Below are positions 24,913 to 33,909 of a stretch of DNA of 64,000 nucleotides, one piece after another (positions within the stretch are counted from its first letter, which is position 1; the number at the start of each line of letters is the position of its first letter). The DNA is taken from NCBI GenBank assembly GCA_017303805.1, contig JAFLBQ010000001.1:434001-498000 (forward strand), given 5' to 3'. The notes under the pieces are model-generated. The model searched no databases and had not been told where the DNA came from. It was given only the letters and a program-made list of their open reading frames with translations. The stretch is from Cytophagales bacterium. GTDB taxonomy: Bacteria; Bacteroidota; Bacteroidia; Cytophagales; Cyclobacteriaceae. Position numbers and translations under genes: made by a program.

Positions 24913-26027
24913 AACGTGCGCTTATCACAGGAGTAACAGGTCAAGATGGAGCTTACTTAGCAGAGTTCCTATTAAAGAAAGGCTACGAAGTACATGGCAT
25001 TAAACGCAGAGCTTCTCTATTTAATACCCAGCGCATCGATCATTTATATCAAGATCCACATGAAGAAAGCCCGCGCCTATTATTGCATTATGGTGATCTT
25101 ACCGATTCGATGAACATTACCCGGGTTATTCAAGAAGTGCAACCCGATGAGATTTACAATTTGGGGGCCATGAGTCACGTGCGGGTAAGTTTTGAAATAC
25201 CAGAATACGTGGCCAATACGGATGGAATCGGAACGCTGAGAATTCTGGAAGCGGTACGGTTACTTGGGCTGGCGAGCAAAACCAGAATTTATCAGGCGTC
25301 AACTTCCGAACTTTTCGGAAAAGCGTTGGAAACACCACAACGAGAGTCAACCCCTTTTTATCCGCGTTCTCCTTATGGGGTTGCTAAGTTATATGCGTAC
25401 TGGATTACGGTTAACTATCGCGAGGCTTATAACCTGTTTGCGTGTAATGGCATTTTGTTTAATCACGAATCGCCTTTGCGGGGCGAAACCTTTGTGTCGA
25501 GAAAAATAACCCGAGCCGTGGCAAGAATTGCAGTAGGAAGGCAACAGAAGTTGTATATGGGAAATTTGGATGCAAAAAGAGATTGGGGCCACGCCCGCGA
25601 TTACATTGAAGCGATGTACCTGATGTTGCAACAACCGGTAGCTGAAGATTATGTTATCTCAACCGGTATAACCACCACCGTGCGCGACTTCCTCTTAAAG
25701 TCGTTTAAGCAACTTGGAATATACTTAGACTTTAGAGGTAAAGGAGTGGATGAAGTGGGTTATGTATCTAAAATTGAACCCGTGGTACCCGAGTGCAGTC
25801 TTAAGGTAGGCGATGAGATTTTGGCTATTGATAGCCGGTATTTTCGACCCACCGAAGTTGACCTGCTATGGGGAGATAGTTCCAAGGCAAAAAGACAATT
25901 AAACTGGAACCCTCAAACCAATATAGATAATCTCATTGCCGAAATGGTTGAAGCAGACCTCAACCGGGTGCGGCAGGAAAACCTTTTACGATCGGGGGGA
26001 TTTAAAGTGGCTAATTCTTTCGATTAG
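24909..26027 (+). CDS. gmd: GDP-mannose 4,6-dehydratase
   Basis: Gmd converts GDP-mannose to GDP-4-keto-6-deoxymannose, the precursor of GDP-fucose and GDP-rhamnose-type sugars. At 372 residues it has [10 protein letters not shown] (8-17) for NADP, the catalytic Thr132 and Glu134 (STSELFG), and Tyr156/Lys160 (YGVAK). [19 protein letters not shown] is the nucleotide-sugar-binding segment. It overlaps fcl by four bases. A 13-bp palindrome (ACCCTTAAAGGGT, 26029-26041) follows its stop. Confidence 0.96.
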   Translation: MKRALITGVTGQDGAYLAEFLLKKGYEVHGIKRRASLFNTQRIDHLYQDPHEESPRLLLHYGDLTDSMNITRVIQEVQPDEIYNLGAMSHVRVSFEIPEYVANTDGIGTLRILEAVRLLGLASKTRIYQASTSELFGKALETPQRESTPFYPRSPYGVAKLYAYWITVNYREAYNLFACNGILFNHESPLRGETFVSRKITRAVARIAVGRQQKLYMGNLDAKRDWGHARDYIEAMYLMLQQPVAEDYVISTGITTTVRDFLLKSFKQLGIYLDFRGKGVDEVGYVSKIEPVVPECSLKVGDEILAIDSRYFRPTEVDLLWGDSSKAKRQLNWNPQTNIDNLIAEMVEADLNRVRQENLLRSGGFKVANSFD

Positions 26028-26057
26028 AACCCTTAAAGGGTGAAGCAAATTTTTAAT

Positions 26058-26065
26058 TACATTTG
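26058..26065 (+). promoter_or_regulatory. Possible -7 promoter element before the export genes
   Basis: TACATTTG matches the Bacteroidota -7 consensus TAnnTTTG and lies 18 bp before the wza-like start, in one of the few non-overlapping gaps of the locus. No clear -33 TTTG is seen at the usual distance, so an internal promoter is possible but weakly supported. Confidence 0.35.
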
Positions 26066-26082
26066 ATGTTTGTTAAAGCACT

Positions 26083-26871
26083 ATGTGTCAATTAAAATCA
26101 ACACAAGCAATACTACTAGTAATTTGCTGCATGGTAACGGCTTGCGTTCCTAATCGTCATATTAAGTATTTGCAGAAGCCAAATAAGGAAAACTTCATAG
26201 AAACGGATTCGGTAGTTCGACAATATCAGTTACCCATATATACCTACAAGTTACAACCTCAAGATCAGGTTGCCATTCAATTTGAAAGTCTAACCTCCAA
26301 AGATTTCGATTTTTTAAATGGACGTGGCGATATTTCGCAAGGTGAAAGTGGTTTAGCATTGGCGGGTAAAGTTATTGATGCGCAAGGGGAGGTTTCTTTT
26401 CCGTTTTTGGAAAAAGTAAAAATTGCAGGCATGTCAATCGATGAAGCCGAAGCGTATTTACAAAAGATTGTAGCTCCCTACCTGGATTCTCCAATTGTTC
26501 GTATAAAACTTTTGAATTTTAGAGTAACTTTTTTAGGGGAAGTGATAAAGGAAGGCACGATACCTATGAATGATCATCAGGTTCCATTGTTGGAGGCCAT
26601 TGGTTGGGCTGGGGGACTTACTGATTTTGCAAAGCGCGATGAAGTGAAGGTAATAAGAACGGTGGCAGGCAGAACCACAGTGCAGTATATTAATCTACTT
26701 GATGAGAATTTCTTAGTATCGCCTTATTACTATGTACACCCCCACGATGTTATTATCGTGCCCCCACTAAAAACAAGACCTTATCTTAAGTATGCATCTC
26801 AAAATACAGTGCTGATAGTAACTGCAGTAAATGTTGCGTTTTTGATAATCAACTTAACCCGTTCCAATTGA
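26083..26871 (+). CDS. Polysaccharide export outer-membrane lipoprotein (Wza/OPX family)
   Basis: This 262-residue protein has a lipoprotein signal (ILLVICCMVTAC, Cys21). The Poly_export domain follows from about 50 (YKLQPQDQVAIQFESL ... GKVIDAQGEVSFPFLEKVKIAGMSIDEAEAYLQ), with an SLBB-type domain (about 145-240, FLGEVIKEGTIPMNDHQVPLLEAIGWAGG). The C-terminus ends in a hydrophobic helix (LIVTAVNVAFLIINL), expected to cross the outer membrane as in Wza. It forms the outer-membrane exit channel and works with the Wzc-like protein, whose TTG start overlaps its stop by four bases. Confidence 0.92.
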   Translation: MCQLKSTQAILLVICCMVTACVPNRHIKYLQKPNKENFIETDSVVRQYQLPIYTYKLQPQDQVAIQFESLTSKDFDFLNGRGDISQGESGLALAGKVIDAQGEVSFPFLEKVKIAGMSIDEAEAYLQKIVAPYLDSPIVRIKLLNFRVTFLGEVIKEGTIPMNDHQVPLLEAIGWAGGLTDFAKRDEVKVIRTVAGRTTVQYINLLDENFLVSPYYYVHPHDVIIVPPLKTRPYLKYASQNTVLIVTAVNVAFLIINLTRSN

Positions 26872-29249
26872 AAGCGACTACAAATCAAGGGACGGACTTT
26901 TGGAGCAAAGACAATTCCGCTACCCAGCAAGGATTTAATATAGACTTTAAGCGCGTTGGGTACAGGGCCATTCGATATTGGTATCTGGTGCTAGGTATTC
27001 TGGGATTATCATTAACCACTGCCTGGTACAAAACACGCTATGCCACTAAGGTGTATCCGGTAGCAGCCTCAATTATTATTCGTGAGCGTGAAGAGTTAGG
27101 TGGTGGCGAATTGTTGTATAAAAACGCCATTGTAGATCCCTATCGAAACTATCTGAATGAGCCTTACATACTTAAAAGTATCCCGCTTATTCAACGGGTA
27201 GTTGAATCTCACGATTTTCACGTGGCTTTTTTAGAAGAAGGGTTTGTTGTTTCAAGTGAAGTTTATGATCGGTTGCCCTTTGATTGCAAGTTGCTGGATA
27301 ACAATGGCGCTGGTAAATTTATCTTTAAAATAATTGATTCAGACCAATACACCCTAACCACAGTTGCAGAGGCGTCCGCTCCGGTAAAAGAATACGCTTT
27401 TGGTACCGAGATCGAGTACAACGGGTTAAAATTACGAATGGACAAAAGTGGGGGCCGCGATATAAAACGCTGGATTGGCCGTACCTACGTAATGCAGATT
27501 GGAAACTCCTATCAAATAGCACAACGGTACTCAGCAAGGTTGCAGGTTATTTGGGCTGAGCAGGGTGCAGGGGTGATGAATCTTTCAATGGCTGGACCCA
27601 ACCCGGAAAAGGATATAGATTTTCTTAACGCCCTTGTAAGTGAATACCAACAATTTGACCTGGAAAAGAAAAATCAAACAGCTGAGAGAACGATTCAATT
27701 TATAAATAGGCAACTTCGTGAGATAAGTGATTCACTGCAATTTGTTTCGGCCTTATTGCAAAAATTCAATAAATCAAACAATGTACGCGACAATCAAAGC
27801 CAAACACAAATTCTTTTTGATAGGCTTAGCGAATTGGAAAAGCAAAAGCTGGAGTTTGACTTGAGGAACAAGTATTATTCTTACGTAGAGAATTATCTTA
27901 AGTCAACAGATTCGCTCAATCAGGTATTACTACCAGCCGCAATGGGTATTAATGACCCAATCTTGAATGGTTTGGTTGGGAAGATGATTGATATTCAGTC
28001 TAATCTCACACTTAGCCGACTGCAATCCAACACAACGCATCCACGCTACCAAAGCCTGCTTCGCGAATTGCATAGATCCCAGGCCGATATATTGGAGGGC
28101 ATTCGTAGTCAGCGGGTAGCCGACAACATTCGTACAAATTCAATCACGAATCAGATTGAAATTATTGAAAGGCAACTCAGGTTACTACCTGTAACAGAGC
28201 AGGAGAAGCTTGAGATCCAACGCAACTACACCTTGCTGGAAAATTTGTACGTATTCCTGTTGCAAAAAAGGTCGGAAGCCGCTATTTCAAAAGCAGCCAA
28301 CACATCTGATATTCTTCCGGTTAACTCACCGGTGGTAGGAGGCGCGATTTCACCAAAGCCTACTCAAAATTATTTAGTGGCTCTTGTGGTAGGAATAGCC
28401 ATCCCACTATTGATATTCATCTTAATGGAAATCATTAATAATCGCGTACAATCAAAAGAAGATGTTAGCAAGTTTACTACCATTCCCTTTATTGGTGGGG
28501 TTGGTCATAACGATACCGACTTAACACTTGTTGTTAAAGGAAAACCCAAATCGGGTATTTCAGAATCTTTCCGTGCCCTCCGATCGAACCTGAATTTCTT
28601 TGTTCAAAATCAGACGGGTAAGGTCTTTATGATAACCAGTTCCATCAGTGGCGAAGGGAAAACATTTACAACCATAAACCTGGCATCGGTATTTGCCCTC
28701 TCCGGCCGCAAGACGTTAATTGTTGGTGCAGATATGCGCAGGCCAAAAATTTTCTCCGATTTTGGTTTACAAAATGATCGTGGGCTAAGTACTTATTTGT
28801 CGGGACTAAATTCATTTGATGAGGTAATTCAAAAGACTGAGATCAGTAATTTGTGCCTGATTTCAGGAGGACCGGTACCACCCAATCCTTCCGAGTTGTT
28901 AATGACTGAGAAATTGACTCAATTCAAACAAGAGGCATTGGCTCAATTTGATTACGTTATTTTTGATACCCCACCATTGGCGTTGGTGACTGATGCATTT
29001 GTGATTTCAAATCAGGTTGACCACACGGTATTTGTTGTACGGCAAAACTATACACCACGCGATTTTCTAAAATCTATTCAGGATTACTACGCGGAAGGTA
29101 AGTTAAAAGGCATGAGTGTTTTACTTAATGATATTGTTAAGTCCGGATTAGGCTATGGTTATGGCTATGGGTACCAATACGGATATTCTTATCAATATGG
29201 CTACGGCTTTCGGAAACGAAAAGATGGGCACGGTTATTACGAAGACTGA
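26868..29249 (+). CDS. Wzc-like polysaccharide co-polymerase with tyrosine autokinase domain
   Basis: This 793-residue protein starts at TTG 26868. It has an N-terminal Wzz domain with a first membrane helix (about 38-55), a long periplasmic coiled-coil region (about 270-460), a second helix (about 505-525) and a cytoplasmic BY-kinase. The kinase has Walker A SGEGKT (about 594-599), Walker A' LIVGADMRRPK and Walker B VIFDTPP. The tail holds a dense tyrosine cluster (about 763-793: GYGYGYGYQYGYSYQYGYGF, then GYYED), the autophosphorylation site that controls chain length and export. The last 26 bp overlap the start of the ABC permease gene. Confidence 0.95.
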   Translation: MKATTNQGTDFWSKDNSATQQGFNIDFKRVGYRAIRYWYLVLGILGLSLTTAWYKTRYATKVYPVAASIIIREREELGGGELLYKNAIVDPYRNYLNEPYILKSIPLIQRVVESHDFHVAFLEEGFVVSSEVYDRLPFDCKLLDNNGAGKFIFKIIDSDQYTLTTVAEASAPVKEYAFGTEIEYNGLKLRMDKSGGRDIKRWIGRTYVMQIGNSYQIAQRYSARLQVIWAEQGAGVMNLSMAGPNPEKDIDFLNALVSEYQQFDLEKKNQTAERTIQFINRQLREISDSLQFVSALLQKFNKSNNVRDNQSQTQILFDRLSELEKQKLEFDLRNKYYSYVENYLKSTDSLNQVLLPAAMGINDPILNGLVGKMIDIQSNLTLSRLQSNTTHPRYQSLLRELHRSQADILEGIRSQRVADNIRTNSITNQIEIIERQLRLLPVTEQEKLEIQRNYTLLENLYVFLLQKRSEAAISKAANTSDILPVNSPVVGGAISPKPTQNYLVALVVGIAIPLLIFILMEIINNRVQSKEDVSKFTTIPFIGGVGHNDTDLTLVVKGKPKSGISESFRALRSNLNFFVQNQTGKVFMITSSISGEGKTFTTINLASVFALSGRKTLIVGADMRRPKIFSDFGLQNDRGLSTYLSGLNSFDEVIQKTEISNLCLISGGPVPPNPSELLMTEKLTQFKQEALAQFDYVIFDTPPLALVTDAFVISNQVDHTVFVVRQNYTPRDFLKSIQDYYAEGKLKGMSVLLNDIVKSGLGYGYGYGYQYGYSYQYGYGFRKRKDGHGYYED

Positions 29250-30069
29250 ATTGCAGGAAAAGATTATTCGCCAGCCAAAAGGATGGATTGGTGTTGACTG
29301 GAAGGAATTAGCACGTTACAAAGACTTGCTGTGGTTTCTTACAATCCGAAGTATAAAAGCAAAGTACGCTCAATCCATATTAGGAGTGGGGTGGGCCGTT
29401 ATTCAACCGCTGTTTTCTACGTTAGTCTATACCGTAGTTTTTGGAAACCTGGCAAGAATTGATTCTAATGGAGTACCCTATTTTTTGTTTAGCCTGGTGG
29501 GTTTGGTTGCGTGGACTTTTTTTTCCAATACACTTTCCGATTCGGCAAGTAGTTTGATTACCAATGCTAACTTGATTACAAAAGTTTATTTTCCGCGGCT
29601 TGTTCTTCCATTATCTTCTGTGTTTTCAAAGGGCGTAGATTTTTTAATCAGTTTTATTTTGCTGGTCGTGTTTTTAGTTATTTATAAACTTAAACCGGCA
29701 CCAGAACTAATTCTGCTACCGTGGTTAATTTTAATTTTGTTACTCACATCACTCGGTACTGGGTTATTCCTTTCTGCTCTGGCTGTGCAATTTCGCGACA
29801 TTAAGTATGCGTTAACGTTTGGGATTCAATTGTTAATGTATGCAGCTCCGGTGGTGTATCCCACCACGAACGTTCCGGTAGCTTACCAGACACTCTATGC
29901 GCTCAACCCGATGGTGGGAGTAATTGAAGGCTTCAGAGCTATTTTTTTAGGCACCATGCCTTTTCCATACCACTGGGTTTTGATGGGTACCACTGTGGCG
30001 GTATTGATTTTTGGTATTGGTATTTTCTTTTTTAAGCGAATGGAGCGAACGTTTGCCGATGTCGCGTAA
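29224..30069 (+). CDS. wzm: ABC-2 type polysaccharide exporter, permease (Wzm)
   Basis: The frame is open from 29155, but the ATG at 29224 (MGTVITKTELQEK) is preferred because upstream codons only mirror the Tyr-rich tail of wzc. From there the protein is 281 residues with six membrane segments. It carries the typical RSIKAKYAQSILGVGWAVIQPL cytoplasmic N-terminal helix and the late YALNPMVGVIEGFRAIFLG motif. It forms the inner-membrane channel moving undecaprenyl-linked glycan to the periplasm, powered by the next gene's ATPase. Confidence 0.92.
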   Translation: MGTVITKTELQEKIIRQPKGWIGVDWKELARYKDLLWFLTIRSIKAKYAQSILGVGWAVIQPLFSTLVYTVVFGNLARIDSNGVPYFLFSLVGLVAWTFFSNTLSDSASSLITNANLITKVYFPRLVLPLSSVFSKGVDFLISFILLVVFLVIYKLKPAPELILLPWLILILLLTSLGTGLFLSALAVQFRDIKYALTFGIQLLMYAAPVVYPTTNVPVAYQTLYALNPMVGVIEGFRAIFLGTMPFPYHWVLMGTTVAVLIFGIGIFFFKRMERTFADVA

Positions 30070-30081
30070 CTATTTATTCGA

Positions 30082-31371
30082 TTGAAGCCAGTAATTGAAG
30101 TTAAAGCACTAAGTAAAAAGTACCGGCTCGGTCTTAAAGAAAGTCGAAGCGAGACAATTGCTGCTTCATTGTGGCAAACGCTTAAAGCTCCTATCGATAA
30201 TTTTAAAAGAATCAGAAAGCTTTCTGCATTTGAGGAGGATTCAGAGTCTATCTTTTGGGCCTTACATGAGATTTCTTTTTCTGTGCAACAGGGCGAAGTG
30301 CTGGGAATTATTGGGCATAACGGTGCAGGCAAAAGCACGTTGCTGAAAATACTGAGCCAAATAACATACCCCAGTTCGGGAGAGGTAGTGATGAGAGGGC
30401 GGGTGGCTTCTTTGCTTGAGGTAGGCACGGGCTTTCACCCTGAATTAACAGGAAGGGAAAATGTGTATATGAATGGTACCATTCTAGGAATGACCCGCAA
30501 GGAGATCGATCGGAAGTTTGATGAGATCGTGGACTTTAGTGGAGTTGAGAAGCATTTAGATACCCCCGTTAAGTTTTACTCCAGTGGAATGAAGGTTAGG
30601 TTGGGCTTTGCAGTTGCGGCACACCTTGAGCCTGAGATTCTGATAGTTGATGAAGTGCTGGCTGTGGGTGATATTGGTTTTCAACGTAAGTGTCTGGGAA
30701 AAATGGGCGAGGTAGCCAGCGGTGGGCGAACAGTATTGTTTGTAAGCCATCAAATGGCCGCGGTGCAGGCGTTGTGCTCACGGGGTTTGCTGTTAGCGAA
30801 CGGAAAGGTGCTTTGTAATGGCGATGTCAATACGGTGGTACACTCATACCTGCAGGCATTTAATCCTGAGTCTGTAACTGAACTATCAACCACAACGGAA
30901 CGTGAAGGTAATTCCAAAGCCAGGATTGTGGATTTTTGTTTGTTAGACGACAACCATCAGCCCCTTGCTTCCACTTACTCTGGTGGCGATTTGATTTTAA
31001 AATTTTCCATTTATAAAATGGATAACACTATATTAAGTGGAGTTGATATCGGCTTCTCTATTCACAATACCGATGACGATAGTTTGTGCACTATTTTGTA
31101 CGGCTCCTATACCGGTAAACTCTTCACATTAAAAAATGATCGTACAGAATTGTGCTGTAGGATAAACAATCTGCCACTTCCTGAGGGTAAGTACAAGGTG
31201 CGGGCACAGCTAATGCAGAACGGGGAAGTAGTAGATTATCCAACACAAGGAGTAGGTTATCTGGAAGTAATGACCGGAGATTTTTTTGGAACGGGTGTTA
31301 GAGCAGATAAGTTAACCCGCAGTAAACCTGAATTTTTAATGAGTGGAACCTGGACTACCTATGAATCTTAA
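30082..31371 (+). CDS. wzt: ABC polysaccharide exporter ATPase with Wzt carbohydrate-binding C-terminal domain
   Basis: This 429-residue protein starts at TTG 30082. The ATPase domain has Walker A GHNGAGKST (78-86), signature SSGMKVRLGFA (167-177), Walker B ILIVDE (186-191) and the FVSHQ switch. Residues about 250-429 form the Wzt C-terminal jelly-roll domain (VDFCLLDDNHQPL ... DIGFSIHNTDDDSL), which in O9a-type systems recognises the terminal cap of the finished glycan. This suggests a capped polymer is exported, and a methyltransferase gene follows directly, overlapping by 11 bp. Confidence 0.94.
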   Translation: MKPVIEVKALSKKYRLGLKESRSETIAASLWQTLKAPIDNFKRIRKLSAFEEDSESIFWALHEISFSVQQGEVLGIIGHNGAGKSTLLKILSQITYPSSGEVVMRGRVASLLEVGTGFHPELTGRENVYMNGTILGMTRKEIDRKFDEIVDFSGVEKHLDTPVKFYSSGMKVRLGFAVAAHLEPEILIVDEVLAVGDIGFQRKCLGKMGEVASGGRTVLFVSHQMAAVQALCSRGLLLANGKVLCNGDVNTVVHSYLQAFNPESVTELSTTTEREGNSKARIVDFCLLDDNHQPLASTYSGGDLILKFSIYKMDNTILSGVDIGFSIHNTDDDSLCTILYGSYTGKLFTLKNDRTELCCRINNLPLPEGKYKVRAQLMQNGEVVDYPTQGVGYLEVMTGDFFGTGVRADKLTRSKPEFLMSGTWTTYES

Positions 31372-31993
31372 AAGAACACTAAAACGGATTGTAAAGACCA
31401 TTCAAAGTAGATTAGATAAAGATCTTAAAGATTTTGAAAAGAGCTACCCATTAATTGATCAAGTACCGGGGTTCCTTAAATCTCCGCAGCAGGAGCGGTG
31501 GTTTTTTACGACAGCCCGCAAGGCTCCTGATAATGCGGTTATTGTTGAGATCGGTTCGTTTCAGGGTCGCAGCACCGTGAGTTTTGCATTGGGGTGTGTC
31601 GGTACCCAAAAGCATGTTTATGCAATTGATTTGTTTGAAGGTGATAATGACATGTATGGAGTTGGCGATTTTCAGAATCGGTTTGTCCATCATGTAAAGT
31701 CCTGTGGAGTGGAGGCGCACGTTACTCCGATCAAGCAGCACTCTCTGGAAGTGGCGGCAACGTGGAGTAAGCCTATTGATGTACTTTTTATTGACGGGTC
31801 GCATGAGTATGATGATGTGAAAGCGGACTTCCACGCCTTTTTCCCTTTTGTTAAGAAGGGGGGCATTATTGCTTTTCACGATATTAAAGGGAAGTGGGAG
31901 GGTGTAATACGATTTTGGAATGAGACCCAGGCTAGTGGTTTACTTGAAAAGGTTGGCGCAGTAAGTAGTCTTGGATACGGTACTAAAAAATAG
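31361..31993 (+). CDS. Class I SAM-dependent methyltransferase (MT24-like)
   Basis: The ATG at 31361 (MNLKRTLKRIVK) is the likely start; the open frame reaches 31343. The 210-residue protein has the SAM motif VIVEIGSFQGRSTVSFA (about 61-77), a YAIDLFEGD acidic-loop motif and DVLFIDGSHEYDDVKADF, the pattern of methyltransferase_24 proteins seen beside surface-glycan genes. Given its position right after wzt it is a candidate for terminal methyl capping, which would match the Wzt recognition domain. That link is inference. Confidence 0.8.
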   Translation: MNLKRTLKRIVKTIQSRLDKDLKDFEKSYPLIDQVPGFLKSPQQERWFFTTARKAPDNAVIVEIGSFQGRSTVSFALGCVGTQKHVYAIDLFEGDNDMYGVGDFQNRFVHHVKSCGVEAHVTPIKQHSLEVAATWSKPIDVLFIDGSHEYDDVKADFHAFFPFVKKGGIIAFHDIKGKWEGVIRFWNETQASGLLEKVGAVSSLGYGTKK

Positions 31994-32933
31994 GAAGCGG
32001 CCACCACTGGTTTCGGTGCTTATGCCAGTACATAATGGTATGCCTTATTTGCCGCTGGCGGTCAACAGTATCCTTAGCCAATCCTTTACAGATTTTGAAT
32101 TTATTATAGTAGATGATTGTTCGCATGACGATACGCCCCGGTATTTAAAATCAATTACCGATGAACGTATAGTGTTGGTAATATTGCCAGAAAACAAGGG
32201 TGTTACAGGAGCCTTGCAGGAGGGAATGAAATGTGTGAACGGTAAATACGTAGCGCGATTGGATGCCGATGACATCGCAAAACCGCATCGCTTGCAAACT
32301 CAGGTTGATTTTCTAGAAAGTAATCCTAAGATTGGATTACTGGGTTCCAGCATTGAATTAATTGATGCATCGGGTAAGCTACTGAGTCATGTTAATCTGG
32401 CCAAGGATGACATAGAAATCCGTTGGAGGTTCCTGGTTAAAAACCCTTTTTTTCATTCTACGGTAATGTTTCGCCACGACCTTCTTGGTAAGCATAACCT
32501 TGGCTACACCCTTAAGCATGGTGAAGATTATCATTTATGGGTAGAAATGATGCGATTTTGTAAAGGAGCGATTAGCGCTGAGGAATTGATACAATATCGT
32601 ACACACCAGCAGAGTTGGACCACAACAAAAGGGAAGGAACAAGAGAGGGCATTTGATGAGATTAACGGACAGATACTTGAACGTTACATACCGGGTCTAA
32701 GAAAAAAAATTGATGTGCCAAACTTTGTTGAGTGGATGCGTAGTCCGGTAAGGATACGCCATAATCAGACGTTGTTTAAAGACACTTATATATTATTGGT
32801 GAATAGTTTTGCCGAAACTGAACTTGATAATAATGTTAGAAGGACTTTTATTGAAAGTAAGTTGCGCCATGTTCGGGATAATTCTATTTGGATGAAATTA
32901 AAGTCTGTTTTGAACGGGAAAGCGCATGAGTAA
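31971..32933 (+). CDS. GT2-family glycosyltransferase
   Basis: This 320-residue protein has a GT-A fold with PLVSVLMPVHNGMPYLPLAVNSIL at the N-terminus and the DxD-type motif in YVARLDADDIA. It carries the ED-rich acceptor segment (KHGEDYHLWVEMMRF), with Glu-Asp as the probable catalytic base region. It lacks membrane segments, so it works at the cytoplasmic face. The start overlaps the methyltransferase gene by 23 bp. Donor and linkage are not readable. Confidence 0.88.
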   Translation: MDTVLKNRKRPPLVSVLMPVHNGMPYLPLAVNSILSQSFTDFEFIIVDDCSHDDTPRYLKSITDERIVLVILPENKGVTGALQEGMKCVNGKYVARLDADDIAKPHRLQTQVDFLESNPKIGLLGSSIELIDASGKLLSHVNLAKDDIEIRWRFLVKNPFFHSTVMFRHDLLGKHNLGYTLKHGEDYHLWVEMMRFCKGAISAEELIQYRTHQQSWTTTKGKEQERAFDEINGQILERYIPGLRKKIDVPNFVEWMRSPVRIRHNQTLFKDTYILLVNSFAETELDNNVRRTFIESKLRHVRDNSIWMKLKSVLNGKAHE

Positions 32934-33909
32934 CAATTTATCGAAAAGTTTTTTTTATGAGGTTGATTCAAAGACCACAGAAGAATTCGATAGTCGTTAC
33001 GCTAAAGGATATATGACCTCCCCGCGTGTAGTGGAGCGGAAACGAATTTCTGAGGTTCTAAAAAAAATACCGGGGCTTCCTGAAACTGGAGTTGCCTTGG
33101 ATTTTGGATGCGGAAAGGGAGACTTTACTATACTTCTGCATGAGATGCTACCCAATTGGCAAATTGTTGGTCTGGATATAAGCGCGGTAGCGATAAAAAA
33201 GGCAAAGGAGTCGCATCCCTGGTTGGAGTTTTACTCGTTTCAAGAGTTTCAGAAGGGAGAGTTGAAGTTTGATCTCATTTTTTCGCATCATGTTTTAGAA
33301 TACGTGCCAGAAATTGATTACGTACTTTCAACGTTTGAAGCGCTAAGCAAAGAAAATTCCGTTATGCTTCATGTTATTCCATGTGGAAATCATGCCGGAA
33401 TTGAATACAAGATTGCTTCAATGGTAAATGGTATTAACCCATCAAACGGATTATATTTTTATGAACATTCAGCTCATGTGAGACGCTACAGTGAGACAGA
33501 ATTTATTTCTACAGTAGAGAAGGCAAGCTTTAAGCATCGAGATAGTTGGTTTGTGGATCATTATTTTGGAGCACTGGAGTGGATAACAAGGTCAAATGTT
33601 AACTTCATAAAATCCATCACGCCCTTAAAGCCAGACACAGCGGGGTGGGTAATTTTTCGCCTTGCTCTTATTAGGCTTTTGTTATATCTCCTTTTAGTTT
33701 TTCGGTATCCCTACTTTAATTATGATCGGGCAAAACGAAAATGGAATTGGAACGCGGCACGTAAATTTTTTTTTATAGGTATAATCTGCGCCTACGTTCC
33801 ATCGCTGGTTTTTAATTGGATTTTCCTTTTTATCGTTGATGTAGAATGGGGATTAAGGAAGAAAAGTGCAGGTGGAGGAAAGATGTATCTACTGTTTACC
33901 AGAAGATAA
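32926..33909 (+). CDS. SAM-dependent methyltransferase with C-terminal membrane segments
   Basis: This 327-residue protein has a class I methyltransferase core: LDFGCGKGDFTILLHE (motif I, about 57-72), VGLDIS, and FDLIFSHHVLEYVPEID (motif IV, about 116-132). After residue 240 come two hydrophobic stretches (FRLALIRLLLYLLLVF and FFIGIICAYVPSLVFNWIFLFIVDV) that should anchor it in the inner membrane. Membrane anchoring would suit a lipid-linked glycan or lipid substrate. It overlaps the preceding GT2 gene by eight bases. Confidence 0.8.
   Translation: MSNNLSKSFFYEVDSKTTEEFDSRYAKGYMTSPRVVERKRISEVLKKIPGLPETGVALDFGCGKGDFTILLHEMLPNWQIVGLDISAVAIKKAKESHPWLEFYSFQEFQKGELKFDLIFSHHVLEYVPEIDYVLSTFEALSKENSVMLHVIPCGNHAGIEYKIASMVNGINPSNGLYFYEHSAHVRRYSETEFISTVEKASFKHRDSWFVDHYFGALEWITRSNVNFIKSITPLKPDTAGWVIFRLALIRLLLYLLLVFRYPYFNYDRAKRKWNWNAARKFFFIGIICAYVPSLVFNWIFLFIVDVEWGLRKKSAGGGKMYLLFTRR

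Noticed and set aside
26029..26041. ACCCTTAAAGGGT palindrome after gmd as a terminator
   Set aside because: The stem is only six bp with a one-base centre and no immediate T-run; it cannot be called a terminator and no regulator is known for it.
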